Notes: generated by a model not told the origin, from the sequence alone. A DNA stretch of 64,000 nt from Bacteroidota bacterium (GCA_006218065.1 VBWE01000026.1:48210-112209), one strand, 5' to 3'. Numbered from the stretch's first letter, positions 34,060-43,786 are shown. Made by a program: numbers and translations.

Positions 34060-35511
34060 TTATTCCGCGGGGGCGGCCGTTTTTTCTTCCGGCAGCTCTT
34101 TGGGCAGCATGTACAGGTCGACAGCGACAAGCATCGCCGCAAATCCCCAGAAAGGAATCGACGCTTTATCCGTATCGAGGAAGTTATTCAGCGAGCCGTG
34201 AATGAAGTATGTTATAATGCCCAGGAAAATCGCCGTCACAAACAGGCGTAATTCCCCCCGCGGCAGGCGGAAATAGATACGCCAGCCGGTCCAGAAAATA
34301 CAAGCTACTACGGCCAGAAACGAAAGCATGCCCAGCACACCCGATTCCGACAGCGGACCGATGTATTCGCTGTGCGCATTTCCCATGTCGCCGGCATTCG
34401 TGCTGATGATCGTTTTTTCACTCGAAAGCTGGTAAGGCGCGTACAGGAAACTGAACGTTCCGGGTCCCCAGCCGAAAAACGGCCTTTCGCTGAACATGCG
34501 CCAGGCCGAACTCCAGCGGTTCAGGCGTTCGAGGTTCGATGCGTCCGTGGTAATATTCGAAATCGATTCCACGTGCTTGGCCAGGTCGTCGGAAGTGTCC
34601 TGCCTGTTTTTTTCCAGCTTCAGCCGGATATCCGTCCAGGAAAAAGCGAGGAAAACCGATATCCCGGCGCCGAACAAAGCCAGCCAGTGAAAACGGATGC
34701 GGAACAGCATGAGGATAAGTAATACCAGTACGATCACCAGGCTGATCCACGCGGCGCGGGTGTATGAAAAAACCAGTGCGGCAGAATATAATACCAGCAG
34801 CAGGAAAGCGATGATCCGGATATTGTTCGAATAGGCGCGGTTCCAGCAGAACGCGATCACCACCGGGAAAAACATAGCCAGCAAAGCTCCGTAGGCAGTA
34901 TGGTCATTGTAAAAAGGCGACATGACCCAATGTGCGGAATCTTCATCGAAATTAAATTGCGCATGCCAGTACAGCGTGTAGCAAATAACGCCGGCGAGCG
35001 GTACAACATAAAGCCAGAGAAATTTTTTGGTGTTGCCGAGTTCCCTGAACATGTGGATGCCGAGAAAATAAAACGGGATGACGAACCACAAACGCGCCAC
35101 CAGAAATTTCAGTGAAACGAGCGGCATCTCGCTGGTGATACAGGTAATGCCGATCCAGACCAGGTTAAACAGCACAGCGATGGATACCGGGTGCCGGATG
35201 ATACGCCTGTCGACCTTGCCTTCATGCAAAGCCCGCAGCGTCCACAGGAACAATACGCCGGCCAGGATGGGTTCTACCGGGAGACTCAGTCCCAGCTGCA
35301 CATCACGGTCGGCAAGGTTGATGGAAATCGGTGTGAGGAATACGCAGAACAGGAGTAATTTATCCAGCGCAACAACGGCGAGCAAAAAAACGAGTAAAAC
35401 GGCCGGTACGAGGTTAAGCCAGTAGAATTCGAACAGCATGGCGATACAGTTCACCAGCAAAAAAATACCGGTGATGCCGTAAACCCACCAGATAGTTCGC
35501 TTGTCAGCCAA
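34060..35511 (-). CDS. O-antigen ligase/polymerase-family membrane protein
   Basis: About 483 residues from TTG at 35511 (overlapping the upstream stop by 8 nt); an upstream start at 35592 would overlap the preceding gene heavily. About eleven membrane helices. The large periplasmic loop holds FFGWGPGTFSFLYAPYQ and GNAHSEYIGPLSESGVLG, the Wzy_C/WaaL signature with its conserved His and Glu. It either joins O-antigen to lipid A core or polymerises glycan. It ends the minus-strand polysaccharide cluster with two Wzz-like proteins, which supports a polymerase/ligase role. Confidence 0.85.
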   Translation of the reverse strand: MADKRTIWWVYGITGIFLLVNCIAMLFEFYWLNLVPAVLLVFLLAVVALDKLLLFCVFLTPISINLADRDVQLGLSLPVEPILAGVLFLWTLRALHEGKVDRRIIRHPVSIAVLFNLVWIGITCITSEMPLVSLKFLVARLWFVIPFYFLGIHMFRELGNTKKFLWLYVVPLAGVICYTLYWHAQFNFDEDSAHWVMSPFYNDHTAYGALLAMFFPVVIAFCWNRAYSNNIRIIAFLLLVLYSAALVFSYTRAAWISLVIVLVLLILMLFRIRFHWLALFGAGISVFLAFSWTDIRLKLEKNRQDTSDDLAKHVESISNITTDASNLERLNRWSSAWRMFSERPFFGWGPGTFSFLYAPYQLSSEKTIISTNAGDMGNAHSEYIGPLSESGVLGMLSFLAVVACIFWTGWRIYFRLPRGELRLFVTAIFLGIITYFIHGSLNNFLDTDKASIPFWGFAAMLVAVDLYMLPKELPEEKTAAPAE

Positions 35512-36466
35512 CGTTTGTGTTGTTTTGTGAGGCGGATTCGGCAGGACGTTCGCGCCTGTCGAGTATGGCAAAGAGGAACATCGCAAGTACAATGGATGAA
35601 ACCGCGAACGTGAGCATGATGACCCAGCGCACAGGGTACGATTTTTTATCCGCTTTGTACGGCTTGGTAACTACGTTCGAATACGTCAGCTCCTTGCTCA
35701 GATCGCTCAGCGCTTTATCGTATTCCGCTTTGATGTTGGAGTAATCGTTCCGTGTTTTATCCAGCAGTTCCGAAGCAGTAACCAGTTCTCCGCCTTTTTC
35801 TTCGAGGTGGCGCAGCAGCGAATCAATGCCGCGGGCCTGCGTGGAATTGCCGCCGATAAGTTTCAGGTATGCTTTTGTTACTTCTTTCGTCTGCGATTTG
35901 TAGTCGAGCAGGCCGTAGCGCACACGAAGTTCGCCCAGGATGATCCCGAGCGAATCCATTTGCTTCTTTTTCCAGGTAAGCTGGTTTTTGAAGATGGCGA
36001 CCACTTCACGTGTTTTCTCGCGCTGCAGGTTACGTGCTTTCAGGTTTACAAAATGGATCAGCGAATCGACCATGCTTTTGGCAAGCGACGGATCTTCATC
36101 CAGTACGTCGATTTTCACCGATTCGAATTCGGTTTTCCGGATGCTGACGTTTTCATCATAGGTCATGAAAAGCGCGGTCTGCCCTGCTTTCGCAGTCGTA
36201 TCCACCCGGTAATGTTTGCTCAGCTCGAACCGCTTCACCATCATGGTCCGCACATCGGCCGACTGGAACAGCTGGAGCAACTGCTCGGTAGGCGTTTCCA
36301 TGCTGTACGGGATAAGGTTCGACGGGTAAAGGATAGCGGACGATTTGTATTTCGGTGTAATGAACCATTCGGAGGAAAAAACAAAACCCAGGACGAGCGC
36401 CGACACGATGATGACCGCAAGGTGAAGCTTTCGCCGGAGGGCGATGCGGACAAGATCGATATTCAT
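35504..36466 (-). CDS. Wzz/chain-length determinant-like protein (copy 2)
   Basis: 320 residues. N-terminal membrane helix (~14-34), a long coiled-coil-rich periplasmic part and a second helix near the end (WVIMLTFAVSSIVLAMFLF), preceded by the Pro-containing KKSYPVRW. This is the Wzz/polysaccharide co-polymerase layout without a kinase domain. It is related to the next gene upstream: DIANDIAALL/SLAKSMVDSLI and FKRTEFMSVKIEVMDEDPK/IRKTEFESVKIDVLDEDPS match. It controls glycan chain length with the polymerase that follows. Confidence 0.85.
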   Translation of the reverse strand: MNIDLVRIALRRKLHLAVIIVSALVLGFVFSSEWFITPKYKSSAILYPSNLIPYSMETPTEQLLQLFQSADVRTMMVKRFELSKHYRVDTTAKAGQTALFMTYDENVSIRKTEFESVKIDVLDEDPSLAKSMVDSLIHFVNLKARNLQREKTREVVAIFKNQLTWKKKQMDSLGIILGELRVRYGLLDYKSQTKEVTKAYLKLIGGNSTQARGIDSLLRHLEEKGGELVTASELLDKTRNDYSNIKAEYDKALSDLSKELTYSNVVTKPYKADKKSYPVRWVIMLTFAVSSIVLAMFLFAILDRRERPAESASQNNTNVG

Positions 36467-36495
36467 GTACGCGTCTGTTTCTGAGATACGAAAGG

Positions 36496-37563
36496 TCAGG
36501 CTGGTTCGGCCTTCTCTTCTGTATCGTTTTTTTTTTGATTCTCCTGCTGGCGTCCGCGGACACGACGGATATTATCAAAAAGAATGATGCCAAGTACGCC
36601 CATGATGAGGGCAGAGAGGGTGCTGACCACAACAATGAGCCAGCGGACGGGGTATGATTTTTTTTCTGCGGGGAAGGCGCGGTTAACTACGAATTTATAG
36701 GTAAGCGATTCTTCTACGTCCAGTTTCGCTTCGTCGTATTTCTTTTTGAGCAGGTTAAGCTGTTCACGCTGGATATAGAGGTTTTCGCGAATGGCCATGT
36801 AGGCGCTGCCGTATTTCGAAATGACTTTCAGCTGATCGCCCAGCGACTGGATGGCCCGCTGGTCGCCTTTGGACAGGGCGATGGCATACTGTTCGCTGGT
36901 TACTTCCGACTGCGATTCGTAATCGTACATGCCCAGCTCGTTCAGGCGGCCCATGGAATCGGTGAGTACCTGGACTTCCGTCCTGCGCCGGCTGTATTCG
37001 TTTTCCACGATGCGGAACGCCTGCCTGGCACGTTCGCGCTGCATGCGGGTTTTGGCCGAGTCAAGCAAAGCGGCAATGTCGTTGGCAATGTCGGCGGCCA
37101 TTTTCGGATCTTCGTCCATCACCTCGATCTTCACCGACATGAATTCGGTACGCTTGAAACTCACGTTTTCCATGAATGTTTCATAAAGCAGCGTGCGCTT
37201 GTACTTGTCGTTGGGATCGATCCGGTAATGCTTCACGAGATCGTATTTGTCACAGATGCGCGTGCGGATTTCATCGGCATTCAGGATCTGCAGCATCTGT
37301 TCGGCCTGTTCTTCCTCACCGAACATGAGTACGTCGCGCTTACCGGTGAGATCTTCCGCGATAAGATCCTTGGAAAGACTGTTGGAAGCTGCAGGAAACA
37401 TGATAACCGTTGATTTGAATTTCTCACGAATGATCAATGCCACAGCCGATGATCCGATCGCAGTAGCAAGACCAATGACAATCAAAGGTTTACGCCAATG
37501 CCAGAAAAATTCGAACAGGTTCGCTGATTCGAACACATTACGGTTGTTGTCCTTCTGCTCCAT
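36496..37563 (-). CDS. Wzz/chain-length determinant-like protein (copy 1)
   Basis: 355 residues. Wzz layout with an N-terminal helix (LIVIGLATAIGSSAVALII), a periplasmic domain starting FKSTVIMFPAA, coiled coils, then KKSYPVRWLIVVVSTLSALIMG as the second helix and a charged cytoplasmic tail. It has no tyrosine-kinase domain. It is a homologue of the downstream gene, so the cluster carries two co-polymerases. The promoter box TACTTTTG sits at 37607-37614. The 206-nt gap upstream holds only this box and no other structure I recognise. Confidence 0.86.
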   Translation of the reverse strand: MEQKDNNRNVFESANLFEFFWHWRKPLIVIGLATAIGSSAVALIIREKFKSTVIMFPAASNSLSKDLIAEDLTGKRDVLMFGEEEQAEQMLQILNADEIRTRICDKYDLVKHYRIDPNDKYKRTLLYETFMENVSFKRTEFMSVKIEVMDEDPKMAADIANDIAALLDSAKTRMQRERARQAFRIVENEYSRRRTEVQVLTDSMGRLNELGMYDYESQSEVTSEQYAIALSKGDQRAIQSLGDQLKVISKYGSAYMAIRENLYIQREQLNLLKKKYDEAKLDVEESLTYKFVVNRAFPAEKKSYPVRWLIVVVSTLSALIMGVLGIILFDNIRRVRGRQQENQKKNDTEEKAEPA

Positions 37564-37606
37564 TTCGCTTATCCTGGTACCCGCGTCATTTTTTGAGCGG
37601 GAAGGG

Positions 37607-37614
37607 CAAAAGTA
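37607..37614 (-). promoter_or_regulatory. TAnnTTTG -7 promoter box for Wzz operon
   Basis: TACTTTTG on the minus strand, 43 nt before the ATG at 37563. Confidence 0.55.
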
Positions 37615-37769
37615 GGAAAATTCGGCAATTTGCGTAAAACAGCCTGCTGAGAACCCGCCGCAAAAGCCGCAAGATCAGCCTGGCCGGAACGAAAATCCAT
37701 AGAAAAACAACAGAAAAAATATCTTTCGGGAAGGGATATCGGGGTTCTAAACTACTGAAAATGCGCGAA

Positions 37770-39350
37770 CTACCCGTATTTCATGATCCGGTAAATGCCT
37801 TTGATGCTCACCAGGCGGATGGCGAAAGCCCAGGCCAGCGAAACGCCGGTCATGACCACAAAACCGAGTACCCAGCCGTGTTTTCCGGGCGACATGAGGT
37901 ACGTATGACAAACCATGTTCGTGGCGATTACACCCGATATATATACGAACAGCGTAACCAGCAGCCGGTAATTCACCCTGAATTTAAACTTCCGCTGCAC
38001 GATAAGCACCTGTGCCACCGCGGCCAGCAACTGCGTGATCAGGCTGGAGATCGCCGCACCGGCGGCTTCCATATTAAATACGCAGATCAGCAGCACGTTG
38101 AGCAGGATATTGATGATCATGCCTCCGGCCGCCACCATATTCAGTTCTTTCAGATTTCCATTGGCCGTGAGTAACGTTCCGAAAACATACGAGGTGGAAA
38201 TCGCAGTGAAACAACTCATCAATACCATGAACACGGCGGATGCCTGTCCAATATGATCGTTATAAAGCATGCCCATCAGTTCCTGGCTGTAAAAAGCACA
38301 GCCCACGCCCACCACCACCGCAGCCGTGGCCAGCAGCGTGAATGCCAGTTTCGTCAACTGTTCTATCGACTCGTTGTACTTGAGCATGCGCGAGAACATG
38401 GGCAGCAGCAAGACGGAGAACAGGTAAGCGATCATGTTCACCGCGTCGAGCAAACGGTAGGCTTTCGCATAGATTCCCGACTGGTCCGGGCCGTTGTGCA
38501 GGCTCAGTTTTTCGAAACGCTTCACCTGCCGGTCCAGCTCGGCATCCGGCGTTTTTTGGGTCATCTGCGCAGCCTTCAGTTCTTTATACTTCCATTCGAA
38601 GATGGCTTCCTTGGCCGGCAGCAAACGTTCGAGCATCACCGAATCGATGCGGTTGTAAAAAGTCATCAGCAGGACCAGTACGGCAAACGGAAAACTTTTT
38701 TTCAGGATCATGATGGAAAACGGGAGATTCCATTTGAGTTTCATCGATTCCGTTTTACCCACCACGATGAAAAACGCAACGGTTGCCGTAACCAGGTAGC
38801 CGATGGTTTGCGCGTAGGCGAACCACATCACGTCCATCTCGTGGTTGGTGAGGTTCGTCCAGAGCATCGACCCCACAATGCCGATCATGATGATCCGGTC
38901 GAGCACGGAAATGAAAGCATCCGTCTTGAAATAATGCAGCCCGAGCAGGTTCGAACGCAGGTATAAAACCAGCGAGATCAGGAACTGGTTAAACCCGAGT
39001 ACGATCAGCAGCTTGGTGAGGCGCACATCATACCCGATGAAGAAACCGACGATGATCGTGGCTACGATGTACAGCATGGCCAGGGCCAGCTTGAGCACAA
39101 AAAGGCTCGAAAAATGCTTGGTCAGCAGGTGACTGTTCTGCGCAATATTCTTGTTGTTGAAATTGGTGATCCCGAAATCGAGCAGGATATTGAGCAGGAA
39201 AGAAAAATTGAAAAGCGCGTAATATTCGCCGTATGCCTCATTGCCCACCTGGTCCTGAACGTATGGTTCAATGACGAGAATCCAGAACGGCTTGATCAGC
39301 AGGTTCAGGAAAAGCAGGATGATCAGGTTGGTGACGAATTTCTTTTGCAT
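37770..39350 (-). CDS. Polysaccharide flippase (Wzx/MATE-like)
   Basis: 526 residues with 12-14 membrane helices (FVTNLIILLFLNLLIKPF; ALLATAAVVVGVGCAF). Charged residues within and between helices fit an oligosaccharide-lipid flippase of the Wzx/polysaccharide biosynthesis family. A soluble loop near 250-300 (KEAIFEWKYKELKAAQ) is a feature of several Bacteroidota Wzx proteins. It has its own promoter (39370-39377). Together with ligase and Wzz genes downstream it completes the export half of a Wzx/Wzy pathway. Confidence 0.88.
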   Translation of the reverse strand: MQKKFVTNLIILLFLNLLIKPFWILVIEPYVQDQVGNEAYGEYYALFNFSFLLNILLDFGITNFNNKNIAQNSHLLTKHFSSLFVLKLALAMLYIVATIIVGFFIGYDVRLTKLLIVLGFNQFLISLVLYLRSNLLGLHYFKTDAFISVLDRIIMIGIVGSMLWTNLTNHEMDVMWFAYAQTIGYLVTATVAFFIVVGKTESMKLKWNLPFSIMILKKSFPFAVLVLLMTFYNRIDSVMLERLLPAKEAIFEWKYKELKAAQMTQKTPDAELDRQVKRFEKLSLHNGPDQSGIYAKAYRLLDAVNMIAYLFSVLLLPMFSRMLKYNESIEQLTKLAFTLLATAAVVVGVGCAFYSQELMGMLYNDHIGQASAVFMVLMSCFTAISTSYVFGTLLTANGNLKELNMVAAGGMIINILLNVLLICVFNMEAAGAAISSLITQLLAAVAQVLIVQRKFKFRVNYRLLVTLFVYISGVIATNMVCHTYLMSPGKHGWVLGFVVMTGVSLAWAFAIRLVSIKGIYRIMKYG

Positions 39351-39369
39351 CGCCCGGTAAAAGTGGGGG

Positions 39370-39377
39370 CAAAGTTA
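39370..39377 (-). promoter_or_regulatory. TAnnTTTG -7 promoter box for flippase gene
   Basis: TAACTTTG on the minus strand, 19 nt before the ATG at 39350. Confidence 0.6.
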
Positions 39378-39453
39378 TTCTTTTTCGGGGGACTTGCGGC
39401 TGAAGGTTTTACAGACCGGAACTGATTTTTTCGGGTAATCAGTTTACAAAACA

Positions 39454-39526
39454 ACCACAGAGACACGGAGGACACAGAGGAACACGGAGACTCTGTGTTC
39501 CTCTGTGTCCTCCATGCCTCCGTGGT
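39454..39526. repeat. Near-perfect CAGAG/CTCTG hairpin
   Basis: Two arms of about 36 nt (ACCACAGAGACACGGAGG... and its complement ending CCTCCGTGGT) meet at 39490. It is the same type of repeat as inside 6243-6434 and 43787-43848. It lies between the FkbM methyltransferase stop (39570) and the flippase promoter. Confidence 0.8.
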
Positions 39527-39569
39527 AAATTTTCAGTGCGTGCTGTAAGGCAATTGAACAACGCAAAGG

Positions 39570-40307
39570 CTACCCTTTAATGAAAATAAAATTCTGGTTG
39601 GTGTGCCGGGCCGGATCGTAATCTTCGAGCCCGCTTGTGCCGGCTACTTTGATCACATAGCTGAGTTCCTTCAGCAGGTCGAAACATTTATAACGGTTTT
39701 CGTTGTCCCAGAGCTCGGTATAAATGACCGGCCACCATTGCTGCAGCAGTTCTTTCCCGCCTTCGAGCACGAAGGATTCGAAATTTTCCACGTCCATTTT
39801 AATGCCTTTGATATTGGCGGAAGGATCGCGGAGTTCTTTGATATTATCTAATTTTCTCAGGGCGGTTTTCAGGCGGATGCCCTCGTTCCTTTCGGTAATC
39901 GTTTCGTGGACCACGTGGCTGAGTCCCTGCTGCCGGGCTTTTCCTTCCACGGGCATCACCATTTCCACTTCCCCGTCGCGATCGCCCAGCGCACAATCGA
40001 AAACCCTTACGTTTTCCAGGCCGAAATGCCGGATGATCCGGTTCAGCGCGCGCAGGTTATCCGGCATCGGCTCAAAAGCAAAAACTTTTCCGCTGCCTGT
40101 GCGCCGCGAAAGGTGAACCGTCATGATCCCGATATTCGCACCGATATCCAGCACCGAAGCTCCTTCGGGAATCAATTCCAGGAATTGGAAAAAATCGTTC
40201 TCTTTCCTGTCGCCCCGCAGGGTTTTCACTTTGTACCAGGAAAACACGAAAAGGTAATTCCGGAAACCGAGAATTCGCTGCAGCAGGAATTTGATCGTAT
40301 TTTTCAC
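39570..40307 (-). CDS. FkbM-family methyltransferase
   Basis: 245 residues with GTG start at 40307. SAM-binding motif SVLDIGANIGIMTVHLS (~51-67), then KVFAFEPMPDNLRALN and later GIKMDVENFESFVLEGG, as in FkbM methyltransferases that act on sugars and polyketides. In a polysaccharide cluster a sugar O-methyltransferase is the natural guess. The promoter box TACCTTTG ends only 5 nt before the GTG, so the message is probably leaderless. Confidence 0.88.
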   Translation of the reverse strand: MKNTIKFLLQRILGFRNYLFVFSWYKVKTLRGDRKENDFFQFLELIPEGASVLDIGANIGIMTVHLSRRTGSGKVFAFEPMPDNLRALNRIIRHFGLENVRVFDCALGDRDGEVEMVMPVEGKARQQGLSHVVHETITERNEGIRLKTALRKLDNIKELRDPSANIKGIKMDVENFESFVLEGGKELLQQWWPVIYTELWDNENRYKCFDLLKELSYVIKVAGTSGLEDYDPARHTNQNFIFIKG

Positions 40308-40312
40308 CGCGG

Positions 40313-40320
40313 CAAAGGTA
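40313..40320 (-). promoter_or_regulatory. TAnnTTTG -7 promoter box for FkbM gene
   Basis: TACCTTTG on the minus strand, 5 nt before the GTG at 40307. Confidence 0.6.
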
Positions 40321-40364
40321 ATCCACTATCTTCGTTTTACAGAAATGTTTTCTATTGATTTTCG

Positions 40365-40425
40365 ATTTTGGATTGCCGATTTGCGATTTACGCAGCACAC
40401 AAATTGCAAATCGGCAATCCAAAAT
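40365..40425. repeat. 20-nt perfect inverted repeat
   Basis: Arms 40365-40384 and 40406-40425 are exact complements. The 20-nt GATTGCC...GATTTA block at 40371-40390 occurs again, identical, at 51743-51762. It occupies the divergent gap between the FkbM and GT4 genes. Confidence 0.75.
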
Positions 40426-40483
40426 AGTCCAGGGGTCGCATTGCACCAGTGATTATACATTTCTGCTGACGTAATTTTAAACC

Positions 40484-41632
40484 ATGCTCATCGTCGTCAA
40501 TACGCGCCTGCTCATCCACGATCGCCTCGACGGTATCGGGCGGTTTACGTATGAAAGTCTTTCGCGCATCACGCAGAAGCATCCCGACGATCATTTCGTT
40601 TTTCTTTTCGACCGGCCGATCCACGAAGATTTTATTTTTTCGGAAAACATTACCGCGGTCAAACTTTTTCCGCCCGCGCGCCGGCCCTGGCTTTTTAATA
40701 TCTGGTTCAACTGGTCGGTGGCGGGTGTGCTGCGCGACCTTAAGCCGGATGTTTTTCTTTCGCCCGACGGGTTTCTGCCGGCGCGAACGGCTACGCCCTG
40801 CCTGCCGGTGATCCACGATCTGAATTTCGAACATTATCCCGGCGACCTTCCGCCGAAAATTCTCCGGTATTACAAAAAAAATTTCCCGCAATTCGCCCGG
40901 AAAGGAACCCGCGTAGCCACCGTTTCCGAATTTTCGAAAAACGATATCGCCGAAAAATACGGCGTCGATCCTTCGCGCATCGATGTCGTTTATAATGGCG
41001 CCTCGGCGGAGTTTCTTCCGCTGACGGATGAAATCGCGCGGGTGGTGCGGAAAAAATACGCACAGGATGCTCCTTATTTTCTTTTCGTCGGATCGCTGCA
41101 TCCGCGGAAAAACGTAACGCGCCTGCTGCAGGCTTTCGAAATATTCCGGAAAAACAACGATACGAATCTCAAACTGCTCATCGTGGGCGAACGCTACTGG
41201 CGGAACTTCGACCTGAACGACGCGCTCGAAAAAATGATCTATAAAAACGAAGTCATTTTTACCGGGCGCGTTTCCCCCGATGAACTGCACCGGATCATGG
41301 GCGCTGCGCATGCGCTCACCTATGTCCCGTACTTCGAAGGTTTCGGCATCCCGATCGTGGAAGCGATGGCTTGCGAAGTACCGGTCATCACTTCCAATAT
41401 CACGTCGATGCCCGAAGTAGCCGGGGAAGCCGCACTCCTGGTCGATCCGTTTTCCGCCGCTTCCATCGCCGATGCCATGCAGAAAATCGCCAAAGACGAA
41501 AACCTGCGCAGCGAACTCATCCGCAAAGGCAACACCCAGCGCGAAAAATTTTCCTGGGACAGGACTGCCGACCTGCTCTGGGAGAGTATTCAGAAGACTT
41601 GTACGGGCGATTCACCGAATCGCCCAACGTAA
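40484..41632 (+). CDS. Glycosyltransferase family 4
   Basis: 382 residues with a two-domain GT-B fold. N-terminal domain begins [21 protein letters not shown]; the linker region has [30 protein letters not shown]. In the C-terminal domain are [12 protein letters not shown] and [22 protein letters not shown], carrying the donor-binding EX7E glutamates. Soluble or peripheral. It probably adds a sugar to the glycan built by the minus-strand cluster next door. The last eight residues (GDSPNRPT) are encoded by a repeated hairpin, GGGCGATTC-ACC-GAATCGCCC, which appears to have replaced the native end of the gene. Confidence 0.9.
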   Translation: MLIVVNTRLLIHDRLDGIGRFTYESLSRITQKHPDDHFVFLFDRPIHEDFIFSENITAVKLFPPARRPWLFNIWFNWSVAGVLRDLKPDVFLSPDGFLPARTATPCLPVIHDLNFEHYPGDLPPKILRYYKKNFPQFARKGTRVATVSEFSKNDIAEKYGVDPSRIDVVYNGASAEFLPLTDEIARVVRKKYAQDAPYFLFVGSLHPRKNVTRLLQAFEIFRKNNDTNLKLLIVGERYWRNFDLNDALEKMIYKNEVIFTGRVSPDELHRIMGAAHALTYVPYFEGFGIPIVEAMACEVPVITSNITSMPEVAGEAALLVDPFSAASIADAMQKIAKDENLRSELIRKGNTQREKFSWDRTADLLWESIQKTCTGDSPNRPT

Positions 41633-41677
41633 CGAATAAAGCTGAACCACACGTAAGGGCGATTCACCGAATCGCCC
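41605..41677. repeat. Tandem pair of GGGCGATTC hairpins
   Basis: Copies at 41605-41625 and 41657-41677 are identical palindromes (9-nt arms, ACC loop) with similar downstream CGTAACGAATA. The first lies within the end of the GT4 gene, the second between it and rnhB. A partial relative, GTACGGGCGAT, is at 42307. Confidence 0.8.
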
Positions 41678-41691
41678 ACCGTAACGAATAC

Positions 41692-42291
41692 ATGCTACTA
41701 CCACAACACACCAAAGGAAAAACCGAAGCCGGCTGCGACGAAGCCGGCCGCGGCTGCCTTGCGGGTCCGGTGTTTGCGGCCGCGGTTATTCTCCCGGAAA
41801 AATTTTCGCACCCGCTGCTGAACGATTCCAAAAAACTGAGCGATGCGCAGCGGAAAGAACTGCGTCCGCTGATCGAAACTGAAGCGCTGGCCTGGGCAGT
41901 GGGCATCGTGAGCGTGGAAGAAATCGACGAGATCAATATCCTGCGGGCTTCTTTCCTGGCGATGCATCGCGCGATCGGTCAGCTGAAAATAAAACCGGAG
42001 CTGCTGCTGATCGACGGGAACCGTTTTACAAAATATCCCGGCATCGCGCACCAATGCATCATCGGCGGCGACGGGAAATACCGCAGCATCGCGGCAGCAT
42101 CCATCCTCGCCAAAACCTACCGCGATGATTTAATGGATACGCTCCACGAAAAATTTCCGCAATACGCCTGGTATAAAAATAAAGGATACGGAACGCTCGC
42201 ACACCGGAAAGCCATCATGGAAACCGGAGCCTGCGAGCACCACAGGAAAACGTTCAAACTTTTACCGGATCAACTGGAGCTGGAATTCTGA
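41692..42291 (+). CDS. rnhB: Ribonuclease HII
   Basis: 199 residues from ATG at 41692. The frame extends upstream through the GT4 gene, but the RNase HII fold starts [19 protein letters not shown], with acidic pair Asp-Glu, and this Met is the nearest start. LLIDGNRF and [15 protein letters not shown] supply the remaining acidic residues. It removes RNA, including single ribonucleotides, from RNA-DNA hybrids. It converges with rodA. Confidence 0.95.
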   Translation: MLLPQHTKGKTEAGCDEAGRGCLAGPVFAAAVILPEKFSHPLLNDSKKLSDAQRKELRPLIETEALAWAVGIVSVEEIDEINILRASFLAMHRAIGQLKIKPELLLIDGNRFTKYPGIAHQCIIGGDGKYRSIAAASILAKTYRDDLMDTLHEKFPQYAWYKNKGYGTLAHRKAIMETGACEHHRKTFKLLPDQLELEF

Positions 42292-42339
42292 TTTTCCTTC
42301 CGGCTGTACGGGCGATCTATAGGGTCACTCCGTGTGCCG

Positions 42340-43770
42340 CTATCTTAAAATATACAACCGCTCCGAATCCAGCCGGATAAAAATAAAGAGCAGGATCGTA
42401 AACGCGATCAGCGAAGAACCGCCGTAACTGAAAAACGGCAAGGGAATACCGATTACCGGCACCATCCCCATCGTCATGCCCACGTTGATGATGAGATGGA
42501 AAAAGAAAATAGATGCAACCGCGTACCCGTAAATCCTGCTGAACGGCGATCGTTGCCGCTCCGACATAAAAACGATGCGGATGATGAGTATCGCAAACAG
42601 GATAAGGACGACGGATGTTCCCACAAACCCCCACTCTTCGCCCACGGTGCAGAAAATAAAATCGGTTTCCTGCTCGGGAACAAAATCGTATTTGGTTTGC
42701 GTGCCCTGCAGGTATCCTTTGCCGGTAAGTCCGCCCGAACCGATAGCGATCATGGACTGGTTGAGGTTGTAGAGTTCTTTTTTCTTGGCTTCCGCGCTGG
42801 CATCCAGGCGAAGGAAAACGCGGAGACGATCCTGCTGGTGCGGTTTTAATTTCAGGAAGCCGTAAGGCGCGAGATAAACCGATCCGGCAACGAAGCAGGC
42901 GATGACCAGTGAATTGAAGATGAACATGCGCATGCGGATAGCCAGGAAACAGGAAACGCCTGCGGCAAGCACAAGTACACTGTAAAGCAGTATCTCCCCG
43001 CTTATTTTCCACCCGGCAAGGCCAAGCGCCAGCATACAAACGGTGAATATTACTCCAAAAACCCAGCTCAGTCTTGCCCGCCAGGTGAGCAGGAAAGCAA
43101 CCGCCGCACCGCCTCCGACACAGATAAAAAATGCAAGCCGCGGTCCTTCGATATTGAACTTGATCGCGAGCAGGGCCATCAGCGTTACAATCATGCCCAG
43201 CAGCAGCAGCCATCCCGGGATCAGGCCTTCACGATAAAAAACCAGGATGAGCGCGAAAAAAACCAGCGACACGCCTGTTTCACTTTGCAGCAGGCACAAG
43301 GCTACAGGCAGCAGCACCACCAGTATGCCGAAAACCAGCCGCTCAACCCATTTCGCCTGCCCTTCAAATTCGGTGAGCAGTTTCGCCAGCATGAGTCCCG
43401 TGGCGAATTTGGCAAACTCGGCCGGCTGGAAACTGAAACTGCCGAATTTGAACCAGGAGTGACTGCCTTTTACATCGTCGCCCAAAAAGATGACGGCGAT
43501 ATTGAGCAGGATGATTCCGCCGAAAATAAAATACGCCGTCGCCGTATAAAACGACGCATCCACGATGAGAATAACCAGCGAAAGAAAAAGGGCCACACCG
43601 ATAAAAATCATCTGCCGTCCCGGCTGCGAATTGAAATTGAACAGGCTGCTTTTTTCTTCGTCGTAAACCGCGGCGTAAATATTCGACCAGCCGATGCATA
43701 CCAGCACCAGGTACAGCACGACCGTGAACCAGTCGATATTGGCGAATATACTGTCGCTGCGTTCGCGCAT
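42340..43770 (-). CDS. rodA: RodA peptidoglycan glycosyltransferase
   Basis: 476 residues, ten or more membrane helices. It has the SEDS motifs: SWFKFGSFSFQPAEFAKFATGLMLA, LQSETGVSLVFFALI, GSGGLTGKGYLQGTQTKYDFVPEQETDFIFCTVGEEWGFVG and the PLPFFSYGGSSL end. It polymerises glycan strands during elongation with its partner PBP2. Longer than E. coli RodA, partly because of an enlarged central region (~200-310). It follows mrdA by 87 nt, and that gap holds a repeat related to those at 6278-6383. Confidence 0.94.
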   Translation of the reverse strand: MRERSDSIFANIDWFTVVLYLVLVCIGWSNIYAAVYDEEKSSLFNFNSQPGRQMIFIGVALFLSLVILIVDASFYTATAYFIFGGIILLNIAVIFLGDDVKGSHSWFKFGSFSFQPAEFAKFATGLMLAKLLTEFEGQAKWVERLVFGILVVLLPVALCLLQSETGVSLVFFALILVFYREGLIPGWLLLLGMIVTLMALLAIKFNIEGPRLAFFICVGGGAAVAFLLTWRARLSWVFGVIFTVCMLALGLAGWKISGEILLYSVLVLAAGVSCFLAIRMRMFIFNSLVIACFVAGSVYLAPYGFLKLKPHQQDRLRVFLRLDASAEAKKKELYNLNQSMIAIGSGGLTGKGYLQGTQTKYDFVPEQETDFIFCTVGEEWGFVGTSVVLILFAILIIRIVFMSERQRSPFSRIYGYAVASIFFFHLIINVGMTMGMVPVIGIPLPFFSYGGSSLIAFTILLFIFIRLDSERLYILR

Positions 43771-43786
43771 TTACGTATCAGTTATT

